DNA of 40,093 nucleotides from contig DUEN01000055.1 of assembly GCA_011176545.1 (NCBI GenBank), positions 1 through 40,093 of the forward strand, given 5' to 3'. The notes beneath the pieces were generated by a model. That model had not been told where the DNA came from. It did no database searches and was given only the letters and a program-made list of their open reading frames with translations. A program made the translations under genes and the position numbers. The DNA is from Caldilineae bacterium. Its GTDB lineage: Bacteria; Chloroflexota; Anaerolineae; DUEN01. How positions within the stretch are numbered: the stretch's first letter is position 1; each line of letters begins with the position of its first letter. Below are positions 16,556 through 24,572 of the stretch, one piece after another.

Positions 16556-17443
16556 ATGACGCACGGTCTGCTCATCATCGACAAGGACGCCGGCTGGACC
16601 TCCCACGACGTTGTAGCCCGGGTGCGGCGATTGATCGGGCAACGTCGGGTGGGACACGCGGGCACGCTGGACCCTATGGCGACGGGCGTGCTGGTCCTGT
16701 GCCTGGGGCGAGCCACACGGCTGGCAGAATATCTCCAGGGTCATCGTAAGCGGTATCAGGCGACGATCCGCCTGGGCGAGGTCACGGACACATACGATCT
16801 CGAAGGGGAGGTCATCGAGCGACATCCCGTCCCGTCGCTCTCCGAGGAGGAGCTGACATCACACCTGCGGGCCTTCCAGGGCACGATCACGCAACGCCCG
16901 CCCGCATACTCAGCAGTTAAAGTGGACGGCGTGCCGGCTTATCGCAGGGCGCGGCGCGGCGAAGTCGTCGCTCTGCCTCCCAGGCAGGTGACCATCTATG
17001 AGATTCGGCTGTCGCGATGGGAGCCGCCCGAGCTATCCCTGGAGATCGAGTGCTCCGCGGGGACGTACATCCGGTCCCTGGCTCACGACTTGGGTCAGGC
17101 CATCGGCTGCGGGGCCCATCTCATCGCGCTTCGGCGCACCGCATCGGGCCCCTTTACCCTGGCGGACGCCATCTCCCTATCTGAGCTGGAGCGGCTGGTG
17201 GAAGATGGGCGATGGCGAGAGCGGGTGCTTCCCCTCGTGGAAGCGGTGAAGGATATGCCCAAGATCACGCTGTCGCCTCAAGCCGAGAGCGCTGTGCGCT
17301 TCGGCCAGCCCATCCCTGGGCCTAAGGCGGAGGAGGGAACGATCGCGGCCGGGCTTTCACAAAGCGGGGATCTCATCGCCATCCTTCGCTTCGACGCCGA
17401 GCGCGAACTCTGGCGACCACATAAGGTCTTGGGAGTTTCATAG
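16556..17443 (+). CDS. truB: tRNA pseudouridine(55) synthase TruB
   Basis: A 295-residue enzyme converting U55 of the T loop of tRNAs to pseudouridine. Catalytic motif GHAGTLDPMATGVLVL is near 33-48 with the nucleophile D39. RPPAYSAVKVDG near 118 and the CSAGTYIRSLAHDLG segment near 165-180 are also present, followed by the TruB C-terminal domain. The start at 16556 gives MTHGLLIIDKDAGWTSH, the family's N-terminus. A GTG at 16535 overlapping the nrnA stop lies right after GGGAGGAG and would add 7 residues. It is in operon with nrnA and ribF. Confidence 0.95.
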   Translation: MTHGLLIIDKDAGWTSHDVVARVRRLIGQRRVGHAGTLDPMATGVLVLCLGRATRLAEYLQGHRKRYQATIRLGEVTDTYDLEGEVIERHPVPSLSEEELTSHLRAFQGTITQRPPAYSAVKVDGVPAYRRARRGEVVALPPRQVTIYEIRLSRWEPPELSLEIECSAGTYIRSLAHDLGQAIGCGAHLIALRRTASGPFTLADAISLSELERLVEDGRWRERVLPLVEAVKDMPKITLSPQAESAVRFGQPIPGPKAEEGTIAAGLSQSGDLIAILRFDAERELWRPHKVLGVS

Positions 17444-17492
17444 GGTTCAGCTCGTCGATTTTTCAACATCTTCCAGGCTGAACGTGGGGAAC

Positions 17493-18818
17493 ATGGACGT
17501 CTATCACGGATTACCACATCTGACCGCATCCAACGGTTGTGAGCTGACTATCGGCAACTTCGATGGCGTGCATCGAGGCCACCAGGAGCTGATCCGTCGG
17601 CTCGTCGCCGCCGCTCGAGAGGCAGGGCGGCTGGCGGGGGCGTTAACGTTCTCGCCCCATCCCATGCGCGTGCTGCGCGCGGACGCGGAGGTGGCCTATC
17701 TGACGACGCTGGATGAGCGGCTGGCCCTCCTGGAGCCTCTGGGGCTGGACTTCGTGGTCGTTTACCCGTTCACTGAGGAGACGGCCCGCACGTCCGCCTC
17801 GGCGTTCGTCCAGGAACTCACCAGTCATCTACAGATGCGTCGAATGTGGGTCGGCCCCGACTTCGCCCTGGGGCACAACCGCGAGGGTGATGTGCCGACG
17901 CTGCGTCGCCTGGGTCGTGAGATGGGGTTCACCGTGGAGGTCATCGAGCCCATCCGGGTTGGAGAGCACGAGGTGCGCAGCGGGCATATCCGCCGCGCCC
18001 TGACAGAGGGCCAGGTGGCGTTGGCCGCACAGATGCTGGGGCGCCCTTATTGGCTGACCGGTGAGGTCGTCAAAGGAGCAGGCCGCGGCCAGTCCATCGG
18101 ACGGCCCACGGCCAACCTGTCCGTGCCCTCAGAACGTCTCATCCCCGCCTACGGCGTCTATGCGACCTGGTGTCACTTCGATGGCCGACGCCTGCCAGCG
18201 GCCACCAACATCGGCGTGCGTCCGACGTTCGATAACGGGCTGCCCACGATCGAAGCCCACATCATAGATTTCGACGGCGATCTCTACGGCGAGGAGATAC
18301 GGCTGGATTTCGTCCTACGCCTTCGTCCAGAGCGACGCTTCCCCGATGTAGCATCGCTGATAGAGCAAATCCGGCGGGATGTGGCGAACGCGCGGCGGGC
18401 GTTGGCGCCGGAGCCGCCGCGGTTTGAGGAGATAGAACATACGGCTGACTGGAGCATACGCATCTTCGGCCGGGATTTCGCTGACCTGCTCAGTCAGGCC
18501 GGGGCCGCCATGTACGCGATGGAGGCGGTGGACATGAGCATGGATCCCCAGGTCTGGCGCGAGGTCGAGGTGGAAGCTCCCGATCGGGAGGCGCTCCTGG
18601 TGACCTGGCTCAGCGAGCTGCTCTATCAGTCGGAGGCGACGGGCGAGTCCTACACCCGCTTCGTCATCGACGAGGCCACGGAGACCCGGGTGAAGGCCAG
18701 GATCGGCGGCGTCTCAGGCTACGGCGATCAAGCCCACATTAAAGCCGTGACCTACCACAACCTCAGCGTCGAGGAGACCCCAGATGGCTGGGTGGCCACG
18801 GTGGTATTCGACACATGA
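17493..18818 (+). CDS. ribF: fusion: riboflavin kinase/FAD synthetase (RibF) + archease
   Basis: One uninterrupted frame of 441 residues. Residues 1 to about 303 are a complete bifunctional RibF: the adenylyltransferase part has GNFDGVHRGH near 19-28 and VRSGHIRRALTEG, and the riboflavin kinase part has GRGQSIGRPTANL and GVYATW, ending FPDVASLIEQIRRDVANAR. After about six residues a complete archease domain follows (about 309-441): EEIEHTADWSIRIFG at its start, LLVTWLSELLY in the middle, and IKAVTYHNLSVEE...VVFDT at the end. Archease promotes guanylylation of the RNA ligase RtcB; no rtcB is in this window. RibF normally ends where the linker begins, so this is a true addition. The ATG at 17493 is preferred to a GTG three codons earlier. 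Confidence 0.93.
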   Translation: MDVYHGLPHLTASNGCELTIGNFDGVHRGHQELIRRLVAAAREAGRLAGALTFSPHPMRVLRADAEVAYLTTLDERLALLEPLGLDFVVVYPFTEETARTSASAFVQELTSHLQMRRMWVGPDFALGHNREGDVPTLRRLGREMGFTVEVIEPIRVGEHEVRSGHIRRALTEGQVALAAQMLGRPYWLTGEVVKGAGRGQSIGRPTANLSVPSERLIPAYGVYATWCHFDGRRLPAATNIGVRPTFDNGLPTIEAHIIDFDGDLYGEEIRLDFVLRLRPERRFPDVASLIEQIRRDVANARRALAPEPPRFEEIEHTADWSIRIFGRDFADLLSQAGAAMYAMEAVDMSMDPQVWREVEVEAPDREALLVTWLSELLYQSEATGESYTRFVIDEATETRVKARIGGVSGYGDQAHIKAVTYHNLSVEETPDGWVATVVFDT

Positions 18819-18915
18819 TACGCAATACGAAACACGCAATACGGAAGACACAATACGCACCCCGTAGTAAGGTTACGTATCACGTATTGCGTGTTGCGTA
18901 TCACGTATTGCGTAA
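18815..18915. repeat. ACGCAATACG / CGTATTGCGT repeat cluster
   Basis: Three to four ACGCAATACG-type units occur in one direction (18820-18857) and ATCACGTATTGCGT units in the other (18878-18913), so the cluster can fold back on itself. It lies between the convergent ribF and thyX genes and may act as a two-way terminator. The last codons of the minus-strand thyX-like gene lie inside it, so the repeat has reached the coding end. Confidence 0.7.
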
Positions 18916-19419
18916 GAAGGTATCGTACAGATCCTGGAAGGCGGCCGGGACCAGGCCATATAGGTGACGCAGGATCTCGAACGCCACCGCCCGTACCTCC
19001 CATTGGGCCGCCTTGTCACAGCGCAGCCAGCAGAAGTGCCGCCAGGCGGCGAAGTTCATGGAGATGACCATGCGGGTCTCCGTCGCGTTGGGCAACAGGA
19101 ATCGGGCGTCCTCCTTGCGGATGCCCAGCGCCCGCAGCTCGGCATAGGCCCGGGTCAGATCCTCCCACGCGCGATCCAGGATCGCCTTCGCCTCGGGGTT
19201 TCGCGCGATGTCGGGCGGCACGACGAATCCCCAGCCTCCCTTGTCCAGGGACACGTAGCGCTGGCTCTCCTGTGAGATGCTGGCCAGGCGATGACGCACG
19301 ATCTGATGGGTCGCTGCGCGGCTGACGCCCTCGATCAGGAAGGTCGCCGTATTATGATCGACGGCCAAGGCCGGCTCTGTGATCAAGGGCTGGGTGTAAG
19401 CCAACAAGGTGACCTTCAT
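18901..19419 (-). CDS. ThyX-like flavin-dependent thymidylate synthase, catalytic half (lacks N-terminal segment)
   Basis: A 172-residue protein of the ThyX family, which methylates dUMP using FAD. It carries the signature [13 protein letters not shown] (residues 42-54, RHRxxSxxxxSQR), then [27 protein letters not shown] and [15 protein letters not shown], i.e. the middle and C-terminal parts. After its own start MKVTLLAYT, about 45 residues that in ordinary ThyX hold ARxCY and GHxxxxEH are missing. Those elements occur in the preceding gene, whose stop overlaps this start by ATGA. The start at 19419 is set by that overlap; the frame is open 65 codons further but that region is the other gene. 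The pair probably makes a two-subunit enzyme. Confidence 0.85.
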   Translation of the reverse strand: MKVTLLAYTQPLITEPALAVDHNTATFLIEGVSRAATHQIVRHRLASISQESQRYVSLDKGGWGFVVPPDIARNPEAKAILDRAWEDLTRAYAELRALGIRKEDARFLLPNATETRMVISMNFAAWRHFCWLRCDKAAQWEVRAVAFEILRHLYGLVPAAFQDLYDTFLRNT

Positions 19420-19907
19420 AGCCGCCCTCCTTCGGGCGAGGCGCCTTCCTCGGCGAACTCCGCGTAGATCGCGGGAGCCAACGGCCGCACCAGCGGCAAC
19501 ACATCTAACGCCAGCCCCTTCCGAAACAGGTCCAGCCACACACGGGCGTTCCCGGAGACCACCCAGCCTCCCTCCCAGGGCGTCACATCCAAATGGCGAT
19601 TCGTCATCCTCCAACGTACCGGACCATCCCCCTGCAGCGGATCATCATCCTCCACCCCTGTCACATGGACCACAAAGGTGACGTGCTCGACGATATCCTC
19701 ATGCCCCTCCCGCACGCGTGCCTGAATGAACCCAGGGTTCCGCCCCATTTTGTCCGTCGATCGATAACACACGCGCGCGGCGAATTCCACCAGCCGCTCC
19801 TGCTCAGTGCCCACCGGCGACTCCAGCATCATGCTCACATCGCCCAGGTCCTCCAGGGAGGGGAGCGCGGGATTCAGGTGCGTGCAGCTCAACAGCTTCA
19901 CTTCCAT
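19416..19907 (-). CDS. ThyX-like companion protein (has N-terminal segment, lacks RHR motif)
   Basis: A 163-residue ThyX-related protein. It starts MEVKLLSCT, has [19 protein letters not shown] near 38-54 and [10 protein letters not shown] near 66-75, matching the N-terminal part of ThyX. The RHRxxSxxxxSQR flavin motif is absent; the text goes from [13 protein letters not shown] directly to [10 protein letters not shown] and [12 protein letters not shown], which resembles the NxR region of the C-terminal half. It is therefore a degenerate paralogue complementary to the downstream gene rather than a frameshifted part of it. GGAGGAG lies about 9 nt before the ATG. The ATGA overlap suggests equal production of both chains. 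Confidence 0.75.
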   Translation of the reverse strand: MEVKLLSCTHLNPALPSLEDLGDVSMMLESPVGTEQERLVEFAARVCYRSTDKMGRNPGFIQARVREGHEDIVEHVTFVVHVTGVEDDDPLQGDGPVRWRMTNRHLDVTPWEGGWVVSGNARVWLDLFRKGLALDVLPLVRPLAPAIYAEFAEEGASPEGGRL

Positions 19908-19959
19908 AACTGTGTTCTCCTCCAGAGCGCATTCAAAGCCTTCGCGGCCGCCATGGCCT

Positions 19960-20604
19960 TCACGTGGTGCGGATGTCGATTACCTTACCTTCGATATGAG
20001 AGATGGCCTCTAACAGGGCCTGCTCGGTCACATCGGCGACCTTCACCGTGATCAACGCGGTATCGGGCTCCTCGCCAGCGAACGTCCCCAGGCTGATGAT
20101 GTTGCCCCCGATCCCAGCGATGGCGCTAGTCAGATCGGCCAGAAGCCCCCGTCGATCCGGCACCTCCAGCGTCAGCCGCACGCCCGGATCACGAGCGCCC
20201 AGGAGCTCCAGGAAGATCTTGAATAGATCGGTCTCCGTGATGATCCCCACCAGCTCCTCGCCGCGAACCACCGGCAGGCCGCCGATACGATTGTCCGCCA
20301 TGATCCGGGCGGCCTCCTCCAAAGGCGTCTGCTCATCCACCGTGATCACGGGGGACGTCATCACCTTCTTAACCGTCAGCTTGGAAAGCAGATAGTGCAG
20401 CTCATAAATGTCCAGGGAGGTCGCCGGCGATGGCGACGCGTGCAGCAGATCCTTCTCAGACACGATCCCGACCAACTTCCCATGTCGGTCCAGCACGGGC
20501 AGGCGGCGGACCTTGTTCTCCCGCATGATGCGCAAAGCCTCGCCGATGCCCACGTCCTCAGTCACCGTCACCGGATTCCGACGCATCCGTTCACCGACCA
20601 GCAT
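19960..20604 (-). CDS. CBS-pair plus ACT domain protein (AcuB-like)
   Basis: A 214-residue cytoplasmic regulator. Two CBS motifs (about 1-60 and 75-135; VRRLPVLDRHGKLVGIVSEKDLL and IGGLPVVRGEELVGIITETDLF) typically bind adenine nucleotides. They are followed by an ACT-like domain (about 140-214, LTLEVPDRRGLLADLTSAIAG) that may sense an amino acid or similar ligand. The layout matches AcuB-type proteins, whose targets are poorly known. A strong GGAGGTGA site precedes the ATG. It is 52 nt upstream of the thyX pair in the same orientation and may be cotranscribed; no functional link is evident. Confidence 0.85.
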   Translation of the reverse strand: MLVGERMRRNPVTVTEDVGIGEALRIMRENKVRRLPVLDRHGKLVGIVSEKDLLHASPSPATSLDIYELHYLLSKLTVKKVMTSPVITVDEQTPLEEAARIMADNRIGGLPVVRGEELVGIITETDLFKIFLELLGARDPGVRLTLEVPDRRGLLADLTSAIAGIGGNIISLGTFAGEEPDTALITVKVADVTEQALLEAISHIEGKVIDIRTT

Positions 20605-20637
20605 GCCATCACCTCCAGTTTACGCGTGGCCCATCTA

Positions 20638-21528
20638 TCAATAGGTGACCTCCGCTCGCACCTGGCGCAGGAGGTCCGGACGGTCAGTGACGATCCCATC
20701 GACGCCCATCCGCAAGAGCTCGCGCATGCGGTCAGGCATGTTCACCGTCCACGCGATGACTTTCATACCCTGCGCGTGCGCGGCCTCCACGAAATGAGGT
20801 GTGATAATCCGCGTGCCATCCACCTCCTCGGGCACCTGCAACACGTGAGCCACCGGACGATAGAAGGAGCTCAGCCGCAGACGCTGCATCCAATAGAAGC
20901 GTGTCACCTCCCCCGTTGCCGCACCCGTGGCCACGCCAGGCGCCAGATGTCGGAAACGCTTAATGACCTCGTCCTCGGTGGACACGACCAACACCCATTC
21001 CTCCGCGCCCATCTCCCGGATCAGGTTGGCGAGGGCTTCCTCGATGGGCGGATCCGTCTGCTTGATCTCGATGTTGATCGGGGTATCCGGGAAGGCCTCC
21101 AACACCTCCCGCAACGTCGGGATCGTAAGCCCTTGCCCGCGATAGGGGAAGGTGACGCCGTTATCAGGGGAGTACCGGTATCCAGCATCCAGCGCCTTCA
21201 GCTCGGCCAGCGTCATATCAGCCACCCGGCCGGTCCCGTTCGTTGTGCGATCCACGGTCTCATCGTGAATGACGACCAGCTCCCCATCGCGAGAGGCCCG
21301 GACATCGATCTCCAGCCCATCCGCGCCGGCCACCAACGCGCGCTCAAAGGCCAGCATCGTGTTCTCCGGAGCCAGGGCCATCCCGCCCCGATGCGCCAGG
21401 ATCAGGGGATAGGGCGATTCCAGGAAGGCCGTCGGCGATGGGGGATTGATGGTCAGACGCCGATAGAGGGCGAAGACCACCACGACGATGATCACCATGA
21501 AAGTCAGGCGCCACAGATAGCGTTTCAT
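20638..21528 (-). CDS. membrane-anchored glycerophosphodiester phosphodiesterase
   Basis: A 296-residue GDPD-family enzyme releasing glycerol 3-phosphate from lipid-derived diesters. An uncleaved-looking N-terminal helix (LTFMVIIVVVVFALY, 8-22) anchors it, so the catalytic barrel is probably outside the membrane. Active-site elements are LAHRGG (H46), PENT (E55), EIDVRASRDGELVVIHD (E73, D75, H88), all present. The C-terminal GVDGIVTDRPDLLR is typical. I chose the ATG at 21528 because the 61-codon upstream extension overlaps the era-side spacer and has no family similarity. It lies 98 nt after era, minus strand. Confidence 0.9.
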   Translation of the reverse strand: MKRYLWRLTFMVIIVVVVFALYRRLTINPPSPTAFLESPYPLILAHRGGMALAPENTMLAFERALVAGADGLEIDVRASRDGELVVIHDETVDRTTNGTGRVADMTLAELKALDAGYRYSPDNGVTFPYRGQGLTIPTLREVLEAFPDTPINIEIKQTDPPIEEALANLIREMGAEEWVLVVSTEDEVIKRFRHLAPGVATGAATGEVTRFYWMQRLRLSSFYRPVAHVLQVPEEVDGTRIITPHFVEAAHAQGMKVIAWTVNMPDRMRELLRMGVDGIVTDRPDLLRQVRAEVTY

Positions 21529-21626
21529 CTTCCTACCCCATCCTTGTCTTGAAAGAGGTGTCGTGTCCCCTTCCGTAATGAGGGGGATCATGCACGGGAA
21601 ACAGGCCATCGAGCGCAGGGGAAAGG

Positions 21627-22607
21627 CTATCGCCGCTTGCGGGGGAGGGGATAACCGAGATAGCGCAGGGCCTTCTCGTCGCGCCGCCAACGCGGCCGCA
21701 CCTTCACCCACAGGTCCAGGTAGACCCGCGTGCCCAACATACGCTCGATCTCCTGCCGGGCGGCCTGGCCGATACGCTTCAGCATGCTGCCTTCACGCCC
21801 CAAGATGATCCCCTTATGGCTCTCCCGCTCCACATAGATGGTCGCGCTGATATAGGTGAGATCAGCCGAACGCTCCTTGAACTCGTCGATGACGACCGCC
21901 ACGCCGTGAGGCACCTCCTGACGGAGATAATGCAACGCCTGCTCACGGATCAGCTCGGCCGCGATGAAGCGCTCCTGCTGGTCGGTGATCTGATCGGGAG
22001 GATAATAGCGAGGGCCGCGCGGCAAAAGGGAGATGAGCAGGGAGAGCAGCTCCTCTCGCCCATCACCGCGCACGGCGGAGAGCAGTACCCAATGCGGCTC
22101 CGGCTCGGTCGGGGCTGCCCGCGCCAGCAACTCGCGATACACCTCCTCCCGGGCCGGGATCTCATCCGGCTCCAGGAGATCGACCTTGTTCATCCCCATG
22201 ACCAGTGGAGCCGGATTCTTCCGCCTGGATAGCAGCTCGGCGATCTCCTCATCCTCATTGGTAGGGAGGACGGACATATCCACCAACCACAGGACGACGT
22301 CCGCGTCTGGGATGGCGAGCAGCGCCTGCTCACGCATGTACTCGCCCAGCTTGTGCCGCGGCTTATGGATCCCCGGCGTGTCCACGAAGATCACCTGCGC
22401 ATCCGACCTAGTGAGGATCCCCAACAGTCGGTTGCGGGTCGTCTGGGGCTTCGGCGAGACGATGGCGATCTTCTGCCCCAGGTAGGCGTTCATGAGCGTG
22501 GACTTGCCCACATTGGGACGGCCGATGACGGCGACGAAGCCCGATCGATGATCCTCCGGCAGCTCCTCCGGTCCCGGCAGCAGCTCCTCTATATCACTCA
22601 CGCCCAC
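21627..22607 (-). CDS. era: GTPase Era
   Basis: A 326-residue Ras-like GTPase with C-terminal KH domain that binds the 3' end of 16S rRNA during 30S assembly. G1 is GRPNVGKS (near 29-36), G2 includes KPQTTRNR, G3 is DTPGIH, G4 is NKVD. The KH part contains HKGIILGREGSMLKRIGQAAR, the Era signature, and the protein ends in a basic tail. The start appears to be GTG at 22607, lying within the last codons of the transporter gene (10-nt overlap) after GAGGGG. The N-terminus is about 20 residues longer than in E. coli Era. Confidence 0.95.
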   Translation of the reverse strand: MGVSDIEELLPGPEELPEDHRSGFVAVIGRPNVGKSTLMNAYLGQKIAIVSPKPQTTRNRLLGILTRSDAQVIFVDTPGIHKPRHKLGEYMREQALLAIPDADVVLWLVDMSVLPTNEDEEIAELLSRRKNPAPLVMGMNKVDLLEPDEIPAREEVYRELLARAAPTEPEPHWVLLSAVRGDGREELLSLLISLLPRGPRYYPPDQITDQQERFIAAELIREQALHYLRQEVPHGVAVVIDEFKERSADLTYISATIYVERESHKGIILGREGSMLKRIGQAARQEIERMLGTRVYLDLWVKVRPRWRRDEKALRYLGYPLPRKRR

Positions 22608-23320
22608 ATCCCCTCGAGATGGAAAGGATTGAAGTCCGTATCGTAATCGAAATAGTCCTCGCGCTCCAGCCGCTTCAGCGTGTTGACGATGCGGTAGGTA
22701 ATCGGGGTGAACAGCGCCTCGATGCCCACCTTGAAGATGTAATTAGACACGATGATGCTCAGCGCCACCGACCAAGGGAACACGCCGAACGCGGAGGCGA
22801 TGACGACGAAGAGCACGGTATCGACGCCCTCACCCACCAGGGTGGAGCCGATCGTCCGGGTCCACAGCCAGCGGCCGCCGGTCCATATCTTCATCTTCGC
22901 CAGCGTATAGGAGTTGGAGAACTCGCCGGCGAAATAGGCGATCAGACTGGCCAGGATGATACCCCCGTTGCTTACGCCGCCCAGGATGGCGTCGTAGGCC
23001 TCCTGCCCGGCATAGGCCTCCCACGAAGCCTCGCCGGGCAGCCGGGCGACCACCCAAAACGTCAATCCCATCAGCGCGGCGCATCCGAAGCCGGTCCAGA
23101 TCACCCGGCGGGATCGGCGATAGCCATAGACCTCGGTGAGCACGTCGCCGAAGATGTAGGAGATCGGGAACAATAACGTGCCGGCATCGAAGGCCAGCGG
23201 CAGCCCGAACAACGAGACGCCCCAGTCGATGATCTTGGCCGACGAAGCGATGTTGCTCACCAACAACACGGTGACGAATAGGGCCATGACCAGATCAAAG
23301 TAGCTGTACGGCCGCTCCAT
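22598..23320 (-). CDS. queuosine precursor transporter family protein (VUT/YhhQ type)
   Basis: A 240-residue integral membrane protein with six or so helices. It matches the Vut_1 family: FDAGTLLFPISYIFGDVLTEVYG near 45-67 and GEFSNSYTLAKMKIWTGGRWLW near 130-150 are hallmarks. Members import 7-cyano-7-deazaguanine or related precursors for queuosine in tRNA. No other queuosine gene is in the window, so the substrate is an inference from family. Start at 23320 (MERPYSYFD) overlaps the ttuA-like gene by 26 nt and the end overlaps era, so the three are tightly coupled. Confidence 0.88.
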   Translation of the reverse strand: MERPYSYFDLVMALFVTVLLVSNIASSAKIIDWGVSLFGLPLAFDAGTLLFPISYIFGDVLTEVYGYRRSRRVIWTGFGCAALMGLTFWVVARLPGEASWEAYAGQEAYDAILGGVSNGGIILASLIAYFAGEFSNSYTLAKMKIWTGGRWLWTRTIGSTLVGEGVDTVLFVVIASAFGVFPWSVALSIIVSNYIFKVGIEALFTPITYRIVNTLKRLEREDYFDYDTDFNPFHLEGMWA

Positions 23321-24248
23321 CCGCCTGCCCCTCCCACAGCCGGCAGAAGGCGCACAGGCCGGGAGCCGTGGTTGGCTGCCCACATCGCTCGCAGGGATGC
23401 AGATCTACGTTCTCCTGACCGCCCGCGAAGGTGATGAGGCCACGCCGCCGCGCCTCCAGGAACTGGAGGTAGAACTGATGCTTAGAACCCGGCGATTTAA
23501 GCTCCAACTGGTTCAGCAACTCCTTGTAGTAGATCGTCTTCGCGCCCACCGCGTATGGACACTCGTCATAGATATAATCGATGCCCCGCATCAATGCGTA
23601 GGCGGCCACCTCTCGCTCATAAAACCGGCAAAACGGCTTGACCTTGCGCGCCAGCCCCCCTCCCTCCTCCAGGACGGGCGCCTGCCGCGCTAGATACCCC
23701 GTCTGCCAGTGCAGCACGTTCTGGAACAGGACCGCCGCCTCATCATCCAGATTATGTCCAGTCGCCAGGGCGAAGTACCCTCCTTCCAGCGCCACTCGAT
23801 TCATGATGTGGCGCTTGACCAGTCCACACACGGCGCACGGCTTGCCGCGTCCCCGACGTGTGCGCCGCGCCAGGTCCGGGATAGACTCCCCATAGGTTTC
23901 CTTCATGTCCACGATATGCAACGTCCGCTCAGGATGTCGCTCGTGGAAGGCCCGCACCTTCTCCAGCGACACGTCGGAATAGCCGATACCGCCATCGATC
24001 CCCAGGCCAATGTAGAGCCCATCGGCCTCGTATCCCAACTGCAACAGCACATCCCACAGGCTCAGGCTATCCTTCCCCCCCGAGACGGCCACCAGGATAC
24101 GATGCTCGCGCCGGAACATGCGATATTTCTCGATGGCCCGCTGCGTCTGGGCTATAAACCACTCCAGGTAGTGCTCCTCACACAGCGCCAGCCGATGATG
24201 CCGCATGTTGATGACGGCGCGCTGACCGCACTTACGACAACGCATCAT
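23295..24248 (-). CDS. ttuA: TtuA/Ncs6-type tRNA 2-thiolation enzyme
   Basis: A 317-residue PP-loop ATPase that would transfer sulfur to a tRNA uridine. An N-terminal zinc finger (C4, C7, C23, H26), PP-loop SGGKDS at 56-61, the pair C138/C141 in GKPCAVCG plus C230 (the three cysteines that hold the [4Fe-4S] cluster in TtuA), and a C-terminal zinc finger (C286, C289, C299, C302) are all visible. This is the full TtuA architecture; in Thermus it makes 2-thioribothymidine at position 54, a thermostability modification. Two tandem ATGs begin the frame; a seven-codon extension lacks support. The ubiquitin-like sulfur carrier is the preceding gene. Confidence 0.88.
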   Translation of the reverse strand: MMRCRKCGQRAVINMRHHRLALCEEHYLEWFIAQTQRAIEKYRMFRREHRILVAVSGGKDSLSLWDVLLQLGYEADGLYIGLGIDGGIGYSDVSLEKVRAFHERHPERTLHIVDMKETYGESIPDLARRTRRGRGKPCAVCGLVKRHIMNRVALEGGYFALATGHNLDDEAAVLFQNVLHWQTGYLARQAPVLEEGGGLARKVKPFCRFYEREVAAYALMRGIDYIYDECPYAVGAKTIYYKELLNQLELKSPGSKHQFYLQFLEARRRGLITFAGGQENVDLHPCERCGQPTTAPGLCAFCRLWEGQADGAAVQLL

Positions 24249-24281
24249 CCTCCACTCTCCAATCCCCAAATCTCCAATTCT

Positions 24282-24476
24282 TTACTCCCCACCTCCGGAG
24301 ATGACCGCAACCAGCTTGATCTCATCGTCATCCTTGACGATCTCATCCTCGCCGATGACCTTCCCTTGGCGCGTAGCCAGGACGCTCTCCGGGTTCAACC
24401 CTACTTTCAAGATCGCGTCACGGACGGTCATGCCACCCTTCAACTCCCACACTTTATCCCTGTAAATCAGCCGCAT
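24282..24476 (-). CDS. ttuB: ubiquitin-like sulfur carrier protein (TtuB/ThiS/MoaD type)
   Basis: A 64-residue beta-grasp protein: MRLIYRDKVWELKGGMTVRDAIL..., LNPESVLATRQGKVI and the final KLVAVISGGGE. This is the expected sulfur donor for the TtuA-like enzyme that starts 33 nt downstream. The terminal residue is unusual: the diglycine that must be thiocarboxylated is followed by another Gly-Glu, so GG is not exposed unless the end is trimmed or GGGE is tolerated. The codons GGA GGT GGG GAG TAA also look like a Shine-Dalgarno. GGAGG lies about 10 nt before the ATG. Confidence 0.82.
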   Translation of the reverse strand: MRLIYRDKVWELKGGMTVRDAILKVGLNPESVLATRQGKVIGEDEIVKDDDEIKLVAVISGGGE

Positions 24477-24529
24477 CGCGCCTTACCCTCCATAGCATAT
24501 GAGGTAATGCGTGCGTTGTCCCTCTGATA

Positions 24530-24555
24530 TAGGGGCGCACGGCCGTGCGCCCCTA
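24530..24555. repeat. 26-bp perfect palindrome (TAGGGGCGCACGG type)
   Basis: The left half TAGGGGCGCACGG is exactly mirrored. The same outer phrase occurs at 6537-6572. As RNA it would form a long hairpin with almost no loop. It lies 54 nt upstream of the ttuB start, in the presumed 5' leader or promoter region. Confidence 0.75.
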
Positions 24556-24572
24556 CGAAAGGACGCGTCGTC

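Noticed and set aside
18901-19907. A single frameshifted thyX gene
   Set aside because: Each frame has its own MxVxLL start and its own C-terminal part, and they meet in an ATGA overlap; joining them would give duplicated and missing parts, not one normal ThyX.
20395-21552. A 385-residue plus-strand frame opposite the CBS and GDPD genes
   Set aside because: His/Gln/Arg-rich antisense translation of two clearly conserved genes.
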